From positions 62,001-126,000 of the forward strand of contig CACZDN010000016.1 in NCBI GenBank assembly GCA_902779945.1: a stretch of 64,000 nt of DNA. Direction: 5' to 3'. The notes beneath the pieces are model-generated. The model had not been told where the DNA came from and did no database searches. It worked only from the letters and a program-made list of their open reading frames with translations. Of the stretch, positions 16,775 to 25,813 are shown piece by piece; positions within the stretch are counted from its first letter, which is position 1, and each line of letters opens with the position of its first letter. Both the position numbers and the translations under genes were made by a program. Source of the DNA: Oscillospiraceae bacterium (GTDB lineage: Bacteria > Bacillota > Clostridia > Oscillospirales > Oscillospiraceae).

Positions 16775-19624
16775 ATGTCCGGAAAAAAAGTCAGCCTGCG
16801 CGCAAAGGGAATCCTGCTCGTGTCCATCTTCCTGCTGACGACGAACGTCGCGCTGGGCATCGCGCTCATGCGGCAGTCACGCAACGCGATGAAGACGCAG
16901 ATCAACGAGAGGATGCTGGATATTGTCAATACCGCGGCCGCCATGCTGGACGGGGACGTGCTGCTGCATCTGCGCGCGGACGACGCGGGCACGCCGGAGT
17001 ACCAGAAGGTCTACGACACGCTGGTCCACTTCCGGGACAATATCAAGCTGGATTATATCTATTACGTCCGCCCCGGGGGCGGCAAGCTCTTCACCTTCGG
17101 CATCGACCCGGACCCCGTCGCTCCGGGCGCGTTCGGCTCTCCCGTGGTCTATACCGACGCCCTGTATATGGCGAGCATGGGCCGCCCCTCCGTGGACGAG
17201 GAGCCCTATGAGGACCAGTGGGGCCGCTTCTACAGCGCGTTCAGCCCGGTCTTCAGCTCCGACGGGCAGGTCGCCGCAGTGGTCACCGCCGACTTCGGTG
17301 CGGCCTGGTACGACGCGCAGGTGAACCAGAATGCCAGGACCATCATGCTCTCCTGCTTTCTCTTCCTCGTCATCGGCGTCGTGATCACCTTCGTGCTGAC
17401 CGGGCAGTACGGCCACCGTCTGGAGACCATCATCTCGAACCTCAACGACCTTGCGGACGACATCGAACAGCTCACGAACGAAGGCCCGGGCAAGACCGGG
17501 GACGTGCACGCCTCCTCCGTGGATACCGAGGATATCCAGGGGCTCGGCCGGCGCATCTCCACGCTGCGCAACAAGCTCCGCTATTACATCTCGCACACCA
17601 GCACCCAGGCCAACGCCATGATCACCGCCATGGCCTCAGACTACCGCTGCGTCTACCATATCAACCTCGACGAGAACGACGGCGTCTGCTACCGCGGCGA
17701 CCCCACTGATCCGGATCTGTCGCCGGTGGGCCTCCACTTCCCCTATCTCGAGCGCATCACCTGGTATGCCGAGCGCTGCGTCACGGAAAAGTACCGCGAG
17801 GGCTTTCTGAACTTCGTCGCCCCCGAAAACATCCGCGAGCGCCTGTCCACCCACCCCATCATCGCCTACCGCTATCTGGCCCGGCGCGGCGGACGCGAGT
17901 ATTATGAGATGATCCGCATGGCGGGCGTGCGCCGCGTGGAGGACCGTTACGACCATATCGTCCACGCTGTCGGCCTCGGCCTGACGGAGATCGACGCCGA
18001 AATGCGCGAGAGCATGGCGAAAAACGAGGCTCTGGCCGAAGCCCTGGCCGTGGCGGAGGAGGCCAACATCGCCAAGACCGCCTTCCTCTCGAATATGAGC
18101 CATGAGATCCGCACGCCCATGAACGCGATCATCGGGCTCGACACGCTCGCCCTCCACGATGAGGCGCTCACGCCCCAGACGCGGGATTACCTCGAGAAGA
18201 TCGGCGGCAGCGCGCGGCACCTGCTGGGTCTTATCAACGACATCCTGGACATGAGCCGCATCGAGTCCGGCCGTCTGGTCCTGCGCCGGGAGGAGTTTTC
18301 CTTCAGCGCCATGCTCGAGCAGATCAACACCATGGTCATGTCCCAGTGCAGCGACAAGGGCCTGCACTACGAATGCCGTATGCTCAGCCGCGTCGACGAC
18401 TGTTACATCGGGGACGATCTCAAGCTCAAGGAGGTCCTCATCAACATTCTCTCAAACGCCATCAAGTTTACCGAGCCGCCCGGCAGCGTCATGCTCAGCG
18501 TGGAGCGCACCGCCCTCTTCGAGGACCAGTCCACGCTCAAATTCTGCATCCGGGACACGGGCATCGGCATGGACAAGGAGTTCATTCCGAAGATCTTCGA
18601 GGCGTTCTCGCAGGAGGACAGCAGCCGCAAAAACAAGTACGGCAGCACGGGCCTCGGCATGGCGATCACGCGGAGCATCGTGGAGATGATGAACGGCACC
18701 ATCTCGGTCGAGTCCGAGAAGGGCGTCGGCTCCACGTTCACCGTCGCGGTCACGCTCCGCAACAGCGAGCAGACGGACAGGGCCGACAGCACGGTCGATC
18801 CCGGCCGCCTCCGCGTCCTCGTGGTGGACGACGAGCCCATCGCCGCCGAGCACGCCCGCATGATTCTGGACGAGGCCGGCATCCGCACCGACGTCTGCAC
18901 CGACGGGCAGACCGCCCTGCACATGCTCGAGGTCCAGCACATCAAGCAGGAGCCGTACAATCTCGTGCTCATGGACTGGAAGATGCCGGAGCCGGATGGC
19001 ATCGACACCGCAAGGCTCATCCGCGAGCGCTACGACAACGAGACCACCGTCATTATCCTCACGGCCTACAACTGGGACGAGATTCAGGAGGAGGCGGTCA
19101 GGGCCGGCGTAGACAGCTTCCTCGCAAAGCCCCTCTTTGCCTCCAACGTCCTGAGTGAATTTGAGCATATCGCCCGCCGCAACAACATGCGTCTGTTCAA
19201 GGAGAAGCAGCGCGCGGAGCTGGAAGGCCGCCGCGTCCTGCTCGCCGAGGACATGGAGATCAACGCGGAGATCATGATGGACATTCTATCCATGCGCGGC
19301 ATGGAGGCCGACCACGCCGAAAACGGCAGGCTCGCACTCGAGATGTTCGCGTCCTCCGCCGTCGGCGTCTATGCCGCCATCCTCATGGACGTGCGTATGC
19401 CGGAGATGGACGGCCTCGAGGCCGCCGCCGCGATCCGCGCCCTTGACCGGCCCGACGCGAAGACCATCCCCATCATCGCCCTCACCGCCAACGCCTTCGA
19501 CGAGGACGTACAGCGCTCTCTCCAGGCCGGCATGAACGCCCACCTGAGTAAGCCCGTGGAGTCGGACCATCTGTACCAGACCCTCGAGGAGCTCATCTAC
19601 GAGGCGGAGCACGGCGTTCCATAA
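16775..19624 (+). CDS. Hybrid sensor histidine kinase with two receiver domains
   Basis: A 949-residue membrane signalling protein. A helix at about 11-31 and another at about 188-210 bracket an extracellular Cache-like sensor. A HAMP-like and PAS-like region (about 210-410) leads to HisKA (phospho-His about 443 in [13 protein letters not shown]) and HATPase ([23 protein letters not shown]). Two receiver domains follow: VVDDEP with acceptor Asp about 733 in [11 protein letters not shown], and LAEDMEIN with acceptor Asp about 871 in [11 protein letters not shown]. No HPt domain or output regulator is adjacent, so the phosphorelay partner is elsewhere. ATG 16775 follows GGAAGGAA. Domain calls are confident, the ligand unknown. 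Confidence 0.92.
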   Translation: MSGKKVSLRAKGILLVSIFLLTTNVALGIALMRQSRNAMKTQINERMLDIVNTAAAMLDGDVLLHLRADDAGTPEYQKVYDTLVHFRDNIKLDYIYYVRPGGGKLFTFGIDPDPVAPGAFGSPVVYTDALYMASMGRPSVDEEPYEDQWGRFYSAFSPVFSSDGQVAAVVTADFGAAWYDAQVNQNARTIMLSCFLFLVIGVVITFVLTGQYGHRLETIISNLNDLADDIEQLTNEGPGKTGDVHASSVDTEDIQGLGRRISTLRNKLRYYISHTSTQANAMITAMASDYRCVYHINLDENDGVCYRGDPTDPDLSPVGLHFPYLERITWYAERCVTEKYREGFLNFVAPENIRERLSTHPIIAYRYLARRGGREYYEMIRMAGVRRVEDRYDHIVHAVGLGLTEIDAEMRESMAKNEALAEALAVAEEANIAKTAFLSNMSHEIRTPMNAIIGLDTLALHDEALTPQTRDYLEKIGGSARHLLGLINDILDMSRIESGRLVLRREEFSFSAMLEQINTMVMSQCSDKGLHYECRMLSRVDDCYIGDDLKLKEVLINILSNAIKFTEPPGSVMLSVERTALFEDQSTLKFCIRDTGIGMDKEFIPKIFEAFSQEDSSRKNKYGSTGLGMAITRSIVEMMNGTISVESEKGVGSTFTVAVTLRNSEQTDRADSTVDPGRLRVLVVDDEPIAAEHARMILDEAGIRTDVCTDGQTALHMLEVQHIKQEPYNLVLMDWKMPEPDGIDTARLIRERYDNETTVIILTAYNWDEIQEEAVRAGVDSFLAKPLFASNVLSEFEHIARRNNMRLFKEKQRAELEGRRVLLAEDMEINAEIMMDILSMRGMEADHAENGRLALEMFASSAVGVYAAILMDVRMPEMDGLEAAAAIRALDRPDAKTIPIIALTANAFDEDVQRSLQAGMNAHLSKPVESDHLYQTLEELIYEAEHGVP

Positions 19625-19688
19625 GCTCCCGTCATGCTGACACGAACTCTTCGCTATATTTATATATCATAACAGGAGGTTGATTTTC

Positions 19689-21206
19689 TTGTCCGACGCT
19701 TTGAACATCATTCAGGACCCGACCCTGACCTATAAGCAGGAGCTGCTGGCGCTGGCGCGTCTCGGTGAGAGCACCGACGATTCCCTGCGCTACTCCGACG
19801 AATACTACGAGGCCAAACGAAAGGGCGCGCTCTGCGATCTCAACGAGGGCGTCATGCCCTACCGCCCGCGCTACATCTGCCCGGATTACGAGCTTCTGTT
19901 TCAGAAGGGCTGCAAATTTCTGGCCCTCGACCCGCCGAAGGACCTGCTCGAGGCCGTGAACGTGCTGGAGATCTTCTACTGCCATGTCCCCTCGATCACG
20001 AGCTTCCCGGTCTATCTCGGCGATCTTGACAGGCTGCTCGAGCCGTTTGTCGTCAGAGAGGACCGCTCCTTCGCCAAGAAGGTGCTTGGGCTGTTTCTCA
20101 GAAACATCGACCGTGTGCAGACCGACTCCTTCGTCCACGCGGACATCGGCCCGGAGGATAGCGTCACCGCCCGCATCCTGCTGGAGCTGACCGAGGAGAT
20201 GCAGCTCGCGGTCCCGAACCTGACGCTGAAATATGACCCGGAGAAGACCAGCGACGACTTCGCTCTCGCCTGTGTCCGGTGTATGCTCAAGACTGCCAAG
20301 CCCTCCTTCGCAAACCACCGCATGTTTGTCAGGGAGTGGGGCGAACGCTACGCCATCGCCTCCTGCTACAACGGCCTGTCCATCGGCGGGGGCGGGTTCA
20401 CCCTGCCGCGCCTGCGCCTGTACGAGTGCGCGCTGGACGCGAAGAGCGCGGACGACTTTCTCACGCGCGAGCTGCCGCGCCACATCGACCTGCAGCTCGA
20501 GTACATGGACAGGCGCGTGAAGTTCATCGTGGAGCAGTCCAGCTTCTTCAAGACCAACTTTCTCGTCACCGAGGGCTTTGTGAAGCTGGAAAACTTCACC
20601 GGGATGTTCGGCGTTGTCGGCCTTGCCGAGTGCTGCAACCACCTGCTGGGCATCCGGGATAAAAAGCAGGGCTTCGGCATGAACCCGGAGGCTACCGCCC
20701 TCGGCCTGCGCATCATGGACGCCATCGACGCGCGGGTCAAGGCGCACGAGGCGCCCTACTGCGACGCCTATGGCCACCGTTACCGTCTCCACGCCCAGGT
20801 CGGCATCGACACCGACGGCATGGACGACTCGCCCGGCACCCGCATCCCCATCGGCGTGGAGCCCACCATGCTCGAGCAGCTCGAGGTCAACGAGAAGTTC
20901 CACCCCTACTTCCCCACCGGCACGGGCGACATCTTCAAATTTGAGGAGACCTGGCTCAAGACCCCCGACGCGATCCTCGCGATCATCAAGGGCTCGCTCG
21001 CAAACGGCCTGCGCTACTTCTCCGGGTATCTGGAGAACAACGACGTGGTGCGCGTCACGGGCTATCTCGTCAAGAAGAGCGAGATCGAAAAGCTGCGCGC
21101 GAAAAAGCAGTCTCTCAACAACGTGACCGTCTTCGGCATGGGCGCGCAGGACGGCGGCCATGCCCTCGACCGGAGAGTCCAGAAGCATGATAGCGCCGGT
21201 CAATAA
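19689..21206 (+). CDS. yjjI: YjjI-family glycyl radical enzyme
   Basis: A 505-residue protein of the YjjI/DUF3029 group of glycyl radical enzymes, whose physiological substrate is not established to my knowledge. Visible are the paired cysteines in GLAECCNHLLG (about residue 320), typical of the active-site Cys in radical enzymes of the formate-lyase type. The C-terminal RVTGYLVKKSE carries the radical Gly. TTG 19689 is chosen because AGGAGG lies 9 bases upstream; an earlier in-frame TTG sits on the Shine-Dalgarno itself. The end overlaps the activase gene by 20 bases. The adjoining yjjW supports a working pair. It is oxygen-sensitive by family, consistent with an anaerobe. Confidence 0.85.
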   Translation: MSDALNIIQDPTLTYKQELLALARLGESTDDSLRYSDEYYEAKRKGALCDLNEGVMPYRPRYICPDYELLFQKGCKFLALDPPKDLLEAVNVLEIFYCHVPSITSFPVYLGDLDRLLEPFVVREDRSFAKKVLGLFLRNIDRVQTDSFVHADIGPEDSVTARILLELTEEMQLAVPNLTLKYDPEKTSDDFALACVRCMLKTAKPSFANHRMFVREWGERYAIASCYNGLSIGGGGFTLPRLRLYECALDAKSADDFLTRELPRHIDLQLEYMDRRVKFIVEQSSFFKTNFLVTEGFVKLENFTGMFGVVGLAECCNHLLGIRDKKQGFGMNPEATALGLRIMDAIDARVKAHEAPYCDAYGHRYRLHAQVGIDTDGMDDSPGTRIPIGVEPTMLEQLEVNEKFHPYFPTGTGDIFKFEETWLKTPDAILAIIKGSLANGLRYFSGYLENNDVVRVTGYLVKKSEIEKLRAKKQSLNNVTVFGMGAQDGGHALDRRVQKHDSAGQ

Positions 21207-22023
21207 GATCATCCCGTTTTCCAACGTGGACGGGCCCGGCAACCGGACCTCGATCTTCTTCCAGGGCTGCCCCTTCAACTGCCTCTTCTGCCACAACCCG
21301 GAGACCATTCATCTCTGCAAGGGCTGCGGCCTGTGCGTAAAGGGCTGCCCCACCGGGGCCCTTCGGCTCACGGACGGGGCAGTGGAATGGGACGGCGGCA
21401 GGTGTGTCCAGTGCGACGCCTGCATCAGGACCTGCCCGCACGACGCCTCGCCCAGAATCCGCTGGATGACGGTGGAGGACGTGGTGAAGGAGGTCCGCCG
21501 CGCCGCCCCCTATATTGAGGGGATCACCACCTCGGGCGGAGAATGTACCCTGCATAACGAATTTCTGATCGCCCTCTTCACCGAGGTGCGAAAGCTGGGC
21601 AAGACCTGTCTCATCGACTCCAACGGCTCCTTCGATTTTGAGCGCGACCCCCGGGTCCTCGCGGTGTCGGAGGGCGTGATGCTGGATGTAAAGGCCGTGG
21701 AAAAGGGCTGGTCGGATACTCTCATCTCCCACCCGCGTGACACGGTGCTAAAAAACCTCGACTGGCTGCTCGCCGCCGGCAAGCTCTATGAGGTGCGCAC
21801 GATCCTCTTCCCGAACCGCGACCGCGAGAATGCAGAGACCGTGCGCTATGTCGCCGAGCACATCGGGGACCGGTGCTTTTACAAGATCATTCGCTACCGC
21901 CCCTACGGCGTGCGGGAGAAATACCAAAAGCTCCTGGGCGAGTTTGAAACCGACCCCGACTATGCCGAGCGCTATGCGAGTCTCGCCCGGGAATGCGGGG
22001 CAGCCAGGGCGTATGTGGTGTGA
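21187..22023 (+). CDS. yjjW: Glycyl radical enzyme activase, YjjW family
   Basis: A radical SAM enzyme (278 residues) expected to install the glycyl radical on YjjI. The start (MIAPVNKIIPFSNVDGPGNR) leads to CPFNCLFCHNPE, the CxxxCxxC site for the SAM-binding 4Fe-4S cluster. A ferredoxin-like insert with CKGCGLCVKGCP and CVQCDACIRTCP (two further clusters) follows, then TTSGGECTLH, the SAM-binding glycine motif. ATG 21187 lies inside the end of yjjI, so the pair is translationally coupled. The insert with two extra clusters is normal for glycyl radical activases. Confidence 0.9.
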   Translation: MIAPVNKIIPFSNVDGPGNRTSIFFQGCPFNCLFCHNPETIHLCKGCGLCVKGCPTGALRLTDGAVEWDGGRCVQCDACIRTCPHDASPRIRWMTVEDVVKEVRRAAPYIEGITTSGGECTLHNEFLIALFTEVRKLGKTCLIDSNGSFDFERDPRVLAVSEGVMLDVKAVEKGWSDTLISHPRDTVLKNLDWLLAAGKLYEVRTILFPNRDRENAETVRYVAEHIGDRCFYKIIRYRPYGVREKYQKLLGEFETDPDYAERYASLARECGAARAYVV

Positions 22024-22455
22024 CGGCGCCGCAGAACACCGCGCACGGCAAAGGGAGGGGCAAGCCCCTCCCTTACGGCGATAATCGGCGTTTTTTCCGG
22101 TTTTATGGGTATCGGGTCAAAGCAGCAAAAAGCAGAGAGTGAAGAGCGGCGTGAAGGTGCCGCTTCGCAATGATTTCTAAGGCAACACCGCACAATTCGC
22201 CTTCGGCGCCTCCTGGAAAATTTGCGCTCTGATTTTGTCACTTTTTCTTGAAATACACAAAGTATTCCTGCAAAAAAACTGCCCTAATCGTGCCGAAGGT
22301 GCTCCATAACTTCACTCTTCACTCTTCACTCTTAACTTTTCACACTCCACTCTCATTCAAGATTGCTGACGAAAACCGATATGTACTTCCAGTTTTCATG
22401 TATCCTATGATCCCCGCACTTCTCCGCCGGGGGCGTCGGGGAGCGTGCATCGCGC
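22024..22455. other. Repeat-rich intergenic region between convergent yjjW and kdgK
   Basis: Holds a GGGAGGGGC-AA-GCCCCTCCC hairpin (about 22050-22073), a family B MITE (22178-22283), and three tandem copies of TTCACTC(T/A) near 22312-22335. No supported gene. The hairpin may end yjjW transcription, but no good U-tract follows it at once. Confidence 0.6.
22178..22283 (+). repeat. MITE-like repeat, family B, left half
   Basis: TAAGGCAACACCGCACAATT through ATACACAAAGTATTCCTGC, nearly identical to the copy at 9761 and ending at the same point, CCTGCAAAAAA. Confidence 0.88.
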
Positions 22456-23478
22456 TCAGCGCTGCACCCTGCCGGAGCCGTCTCCGCCGGCGAGCTTTTG
22501 GACCTCCTGGACGGTGACCATGTTGTAGTCGCCGTCAACAGACTGCTTGAGAGCCGACGCCGCGACCGCAAACTCCACGGCGCTCTGCGCGTCGTAACCG
22601 TCCAGCAGGGCATAGATCAGGCCGCCGCCGAAGCTGTCGCCCCCGCCGAGGCGGTCCACGATATGGAGATGATAGAGTTTGGAGAAGTAATAGTTCTCCC
22701 CGTCGTACAGCATGGCGGACCAGTCGTTGTCAAAGGCGGACTTCGACTCGCGCAGGGTGATGGCGACCTTCTCGAAGCCGAACTTCTCCATGAGCTGGCG
22801 GGCCACGGACTGGTAGCCCTCTCTGTTGAGCTCTCCCGCGGTGACGTCTGTCCTCTCGGCCTCGATGCCGAAGACGTCCTTCGCATCCTCCTCGTTGGCG
22901 ATGCAGAGGTCGACGTACTGGCAGAGCTCCGTCATGGCCGCGCGGGCCTCGGCGCGGGTCCAGAGCTTGGCGCGGTAGTTGAGGTCGCAGGAGATCTTCA
23001 CGCCCTTTGCCTTCGCAGCCCTGCAGGCCTGCCTGCAGAGCTCGACCAGGCCGGGCCCCAGCGCCGGGGTGATGCCGGTGAAGTGGAACCAGGAGGCGCC
23101 GTCGAAGATCCTGTCCCAGTCGAAGTCACCGGGCTGTGCCTCCGCGATGGCGGAGCGGGCGCGGTCATAGATGCAGACGCTGGGGCGCTGGCTGGCCCCC
23201 TTCTCGGTGTAGTAGACGCCGACACGATCGCCCCCGCGGACGATCATGGAGGTATCCACCCCGTAGCGGCGCAGGGAGTTGACCACCGCCTGGCCGATCG
23301 CGTGCGCGGGGAGCTTTGTGACGAAGACGGCGTCCTGCCCGTAGTTTGCAAGCGACACGGCGACGTTCGCCTCCGCCCCGCCGAGCTTGAACGCAAGCGT
23401 GCTCGCCTGTGTGAAGCGCTCATAGTTATACGGCTCGAGCCGGATCATCAGCTCGCCGAAGGTCACGATTTTTGCCAT
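22456..23478 (-). CDS. kdgK: PfkB-family sugar kinase, probable 2-dehydro-3-deoxygluconokinase
   Basis: Likely phosphorylates 2-keto-3-deoxygluconate to KDPG with ATP. The 340-residue ribokinase-like protein has GGAEANVAVSLANYG near the N-terminus, GASWFHFTGITPAL and CDLNYRAKLW in the substrate and core region. The catalytic DRLGGGDSFGGGLIYALLDG motif (anion hole and base Asp) lies near residue 280. It is divergent from an eda-type aldolase gene that would use its product, which is why KDG kinase is preferred over other PfkB sugar kinases. ATG 23478 follows AGGAGG. Confidence 0.85.
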   Translation of the reverse strand: MAKIVTFGELMIRLEPYNYERFTQASTLAFKLGGAEANVAVSLANYGQDAVFVTKLPAHAIGQAVVNSLRRYGVDTSMIVRGGDRVGVYYTEKGASQRPSVCIYDRARSAIAEAQPGDFDWDRIFDGASWFHFTGITPALGPGLVELCRQACRAAKAKGVKISCDLNYRAKLWTRAEARAAMTELCQYVDLCIANEEDAKDVFGIEAERTDVTAGELNREGYQSVARQLMEKFGFEKVAITLRESKSAFDNDWSAMLYDGENYYFSKLYHLHIVDRLGGGDSFGGGLIYALLDGYDAQSAVEFAVAASALKQSVDGDYNMVTVQEVQKLAGGDGSGRVQR

Positions 23479-23507
23479 GGTGACAGCCTCCTTTTCTCTT
23501 TGCGCCT

Positions 23508-23537
23508 ATTATACCATGGCCGAAAAACACATTGCAA
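23508..23537 (-). promoter_or_regulatory. Promoter of kdgK
   Basis: Minus-strand TTGCAA (23532-23537), an 18-base spacer and TATAAT (23508-23513). Confidence 0.8.
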
Positions 23538-23555
23538 CAGGAAGAATGATCGCGC

Positions 23556-23584
23556 TTGACAAGTTCCGGCGCATTTATTATTAT
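23556..23584 (+). promoter_or_regulatory. Promoter of the KDPG aldolase gene
   Basis: TTGACA (23556-23561), a 17-base spacer and TATTAT (23579-23584). Its -35 is 18 bases from the kdgK -35, so one regulator could control both genes. No clear palindrome is seen between them. Confidence 0.82.
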
Positions 23585-23615
23585 TGTGCCGGATAAAGCG
23601 AAAAGGGGGATCGCC

Positions 23616-24281
23616 GTGAGAGAAAAGCTTTTACAGTGGATCGACAAATACAAGATCATCGCCATCGTCCGGGGCGCGGAGCCCGGGCAGTGCTTCCGGG
23701 TCGCGGAGGCCCTGTACTGCGGCGGCATCCGCCTCATGGAGATTACCTACGATCAGAAACGGCCCGAGAGCTGGCAGGAGACCGCGGACGCCATCGGTGC
23801 GCTCTCGCGGGAGTACGCGGGGAAAATGTTCGTCGGTGCCGGCACGGTGACGAGTACGAAGCTGGTCGAGATGACGGCGGAGGCCGGCGGCTCGTTTATT
23901 ATCTCCCCGGACGCGGACGCGGACGTCATACACCGGACGCGGGAGCTGGAGCTTGTGTCCATGCCGGGCGCGCTGACCCCGACGGAGATCAAGGCCGCCC
24001 ACGAGGCGGGCGCAGACCTCGTCAAAATCTTCCCCATCGGCGTGCTTGGCCCCGCCTATCTCAAGGCGGTCCGCGCCCCGCTCAGTCACATCAAAATGAC
24101 GGCGGTGGGCGGCGTCAATGAGAAAAACCTGTGCGATTTTCTGGAGGCGGGCGCGTGCGGCGCCGGCATCGGCGGCAATCTCGTCAACCGCCGGTGGATC
24201 GAGAACGGCGAGCTTGACAAGATCACCGCTGTCGCCGAGGAGCTGGTGCGCGTGGTCGAAAACTACAAGCAGCGCCGATAA
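23616..24281 (+). CDS. eda: KDPG aldolase (Eda-type)
   Basis: Class I aldolase of 221 residues that cleaves KDPG to pyruvate and glyceraldehyde-3-phosphate in the Entner-Doudoroff and uronate pathways. Motifs are IIAIVRGAEP, MEITYDQKRPESW, VGAGTVTS, FIISPDADADVI, MPGALTPTEIKAAHEAGADLVKIFP in parts (the Schiff-base Lys is in LVKIFP), and MTAVGGVNEKNL. GTG 23616 fits AAGGGGG upstream; an in-frame start further upstream would overlap the promoter and is rejected. Together with kdgK it completes a two-step uronate route. Confidence 0.92.
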   Translation: MREKLLQWIDKYKIIAIVRGAEPGQCFRVAEALYCGGIRLMEITYDQKRPESWQETADAIGALSREYAGKMFVGAGTVTSTKLVEMTAEAGGSFIISPDADADVIHRTRELELVSMPGALTPTEIKAAHEAGADLVKIFPIGVLGPAYLKAVRAPLSHIKMTAVGGVNEKNLCDFLEAGACGAGIGGNLVNRRWIENGELDKITAVAEELVRVVENYKQRR

Positions 24282-24295
24282 CGTGCACGGCCCGT

Positions 24296-24376
24296 CATCC
24301 CGAGCGGAGTCGAAGGATCCTTCCCGAAAACGTTGAGAAGCAGCGAGATCCTTCGTCACCTTGTTTCTCAGGATGA
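24296..24376. repeat. Palindromic repeat, family C
   Basis: GTCATCCCGAGCGGAGTCGA and the inverted GATCCTTCGTCACC...TCTCAGGATGA frame a hairpin in the gap between eda and the phosphotransferase gene. Same family as 34888, 35684 and 41291. Confidence 0.72.
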
Positions 24377-24412
24377 AAGAGACCGAATCGTTACAAACAG
24401 ACAGGAAATGTG

Positions 24413-25549
24413 GTGAACGACAAGATGCAGAGCAATTCCGGCGAGAATATCAAAGAAAAGCTCGCCCTCATCTGCAAAGAATTTCGCATTCCGGGAGAGC
24501 TGATCCTCTACCGCCTGATCCCGACCGGGCACATCAACACGGCCTACTACGTCGCGCTGTACGACGGGAACGAGGTGAGACAGTTTCTCGCCCAGAAGGT
24601 CAACTGGTATGTCTTCCGGGAGCCGGTCAGCATGATGCGCAACATCGACCTGATCACGAGGCATATCATGGACAAGGAGCGCACGCTGGAGCGCCGGCGG
24701 CGCCTGCACTTCCACCACACGGCGGAGGGCAGGAACTATCTGATCCTCGGCGAGGGGGAGAACGCGGAGTTCTGGCGGCTCTACAACTTTATCGAAAACG
24801 CCGTCTGCTTTGAGACCGCCGACGGCAATCCCGAGGTGCTGCGCATGTCCGGCAAGGCCTTCGGCAAGTTCAACCGCCAGCTCCGGGACTTCGACGCCTC
24901 CCGGCTGGTCGAGTCGATCCCGCATTTTCACGACACGGTCTACCGGATGAACACCTTCTTCGACATTGTGGACGAGGACCCGCTCGGCCGCGTGAAGGAC
25001 GCGGTGGAGGAGATCGCCCTCATCCGCGAAAACCGTACCTTTGCGGGGACCCTGTGCCGCCAGATCGAGCGGGGGGAGCTCCCCATCCGTGTCACCCACA
25101 ATGACACCAAGACAAACAACATCCTCTTCGACCGCGACACCCTCGATCCGCTGGTCATCATCGACCTCGACACCTGTATGCCGGGCCTCGCCTGCTACGA
25201 CTTCGGCGACACGATACGCTTTGCGGCCTGCACCGCGGAGGAAGACGAGCGCGACTGCTCGAAAATGAAGCTGGACCTTGCGCTCTTCCGCGCGTATGCG
25301 GAGGGCTATCTCGCGGAGACCCGCGACTTTCTGACCGGGGCGGAGTGCGACTCCCTCGCCACCGGCGCGGCGGTCATCACGCTGGAGCTCGCCTCCCGCT
25401 TTCTGGGCGACTACCTCGTCGGCGACAAGTATTTCCGCATCGACTACCCCGAGCACAACCTCGTCCGCGCGCGTGCGCAGCTCGCCCTGTTCCGGGATAT
25501 GATGCTTCACATGGACGACATGCGTGCGATCATCCGCAGCCTGACGTGA
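24413..25549 (+). CDS. Phosphotransferase, N-acetylhexosamine 1-kinase (NahK)-like
   Basis: A 378-residue APH-fold kinase. Visible are IPTGHINTAYYVAL (nucleotide-loop-like), FLAQKVN with the likely ATP-binding Lys, the catalytic loop THNDTKTNNILFD, and IDLDTCMPGLACYDFGD with the metal-binding Asp. The order is that of NahK, which phosphorylates N-acetylhexosamines at C1; choline and aminoglycoside kinases share the fold, so the substrate is uncertain. GTG 24413 has AGGAA 6 bases upstream; ATG 24425 is an alternative. It follows eda after a repeat. I would not read it as antibiotic resistance. Confidence 0.72.
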   Translation: MNDKMQSNSGENIKEKLALICKEFRIPGELILYRLIPTGHINTAYYVALYDGNEVRQFLAQKVNWYVFREPVSMMRNIDLITRHIMDKERTLERRRRLHFHHTAEGRNYLILGEGENAEFWRLYNFIENAVCFETADGNPEVLRMSGKAFGKFNRQLRDFDASRLVESIPHFHDTVYRMNTFFDIVDEDPLGRVKDAVEEIALIRENRTFAGTLCRQIERGELPIRVTHNDTKTNNILFDRDTLDPLVIIDLDTCMPGLACYDFGDTIRFAACTAEEDERDCSKMKLDLALFRAYAEGYLAETRDFLTGAECDSLATGAAVITLELASRFLGDYLVGDKYFRIDYPEHNLVRARAQLALFRDMMLHMDDMRAIIRSLT

Positions 25550-25615
25550 TGCGGCACAGCATCCGGACCGGCCGGAAGTCCTGCCCCTTTTTTATGCCAT
25601 CCTGAGCAGGGCAAA

Positions 25616-25672
25616 GCCGAAGGAGCGTTCTCAAGAAGTTCTCGGAAACTTCAACGGGAACGCTCCTTCGGC
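25616..25672. repeat. Family C hairpin, long-stem form
   Basis: GCCGAAGGAGCGTTC (25616-25630) and its exact complement (25658-25672) form a 15-bp stem just behind a CATCCTGAGCAGGG flank. Probably also a terminator-like barrier between the kinase and GGDEF genes. Confidence 0.75.
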
Positions 25673-25741
25673 ATTTCGTCTGTCACGGGGCTTTTTGCCG
25701 GCAGAAGATACATACAGGGAGCCTGTTTTTTTATTTTGCCC

Positions 25742-25770
25742 TTGTCTTCCCCGGAAAAGCGGAGTAAAAT
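25742..25770 (+). promoter_or_regulatory. Promoter of the REC-PAS-GGDEF gene
   Basis: TTGTCT (25742-25747), a 17-base spacer and TAAAAT (25765-25770). Confidence 0.7.
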
Positions 25771-25813
25771 ACAGAAAAGGCAGTGAACGCATATGCGGTG
25801 GGAGGGGACGAAG

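Noticed and set aside
24413-25549. Aminoglycoside resistance
   Set aside because: The APH fold is shared by many kinases, and the motif order and the uronate context favour a sugar kinase.
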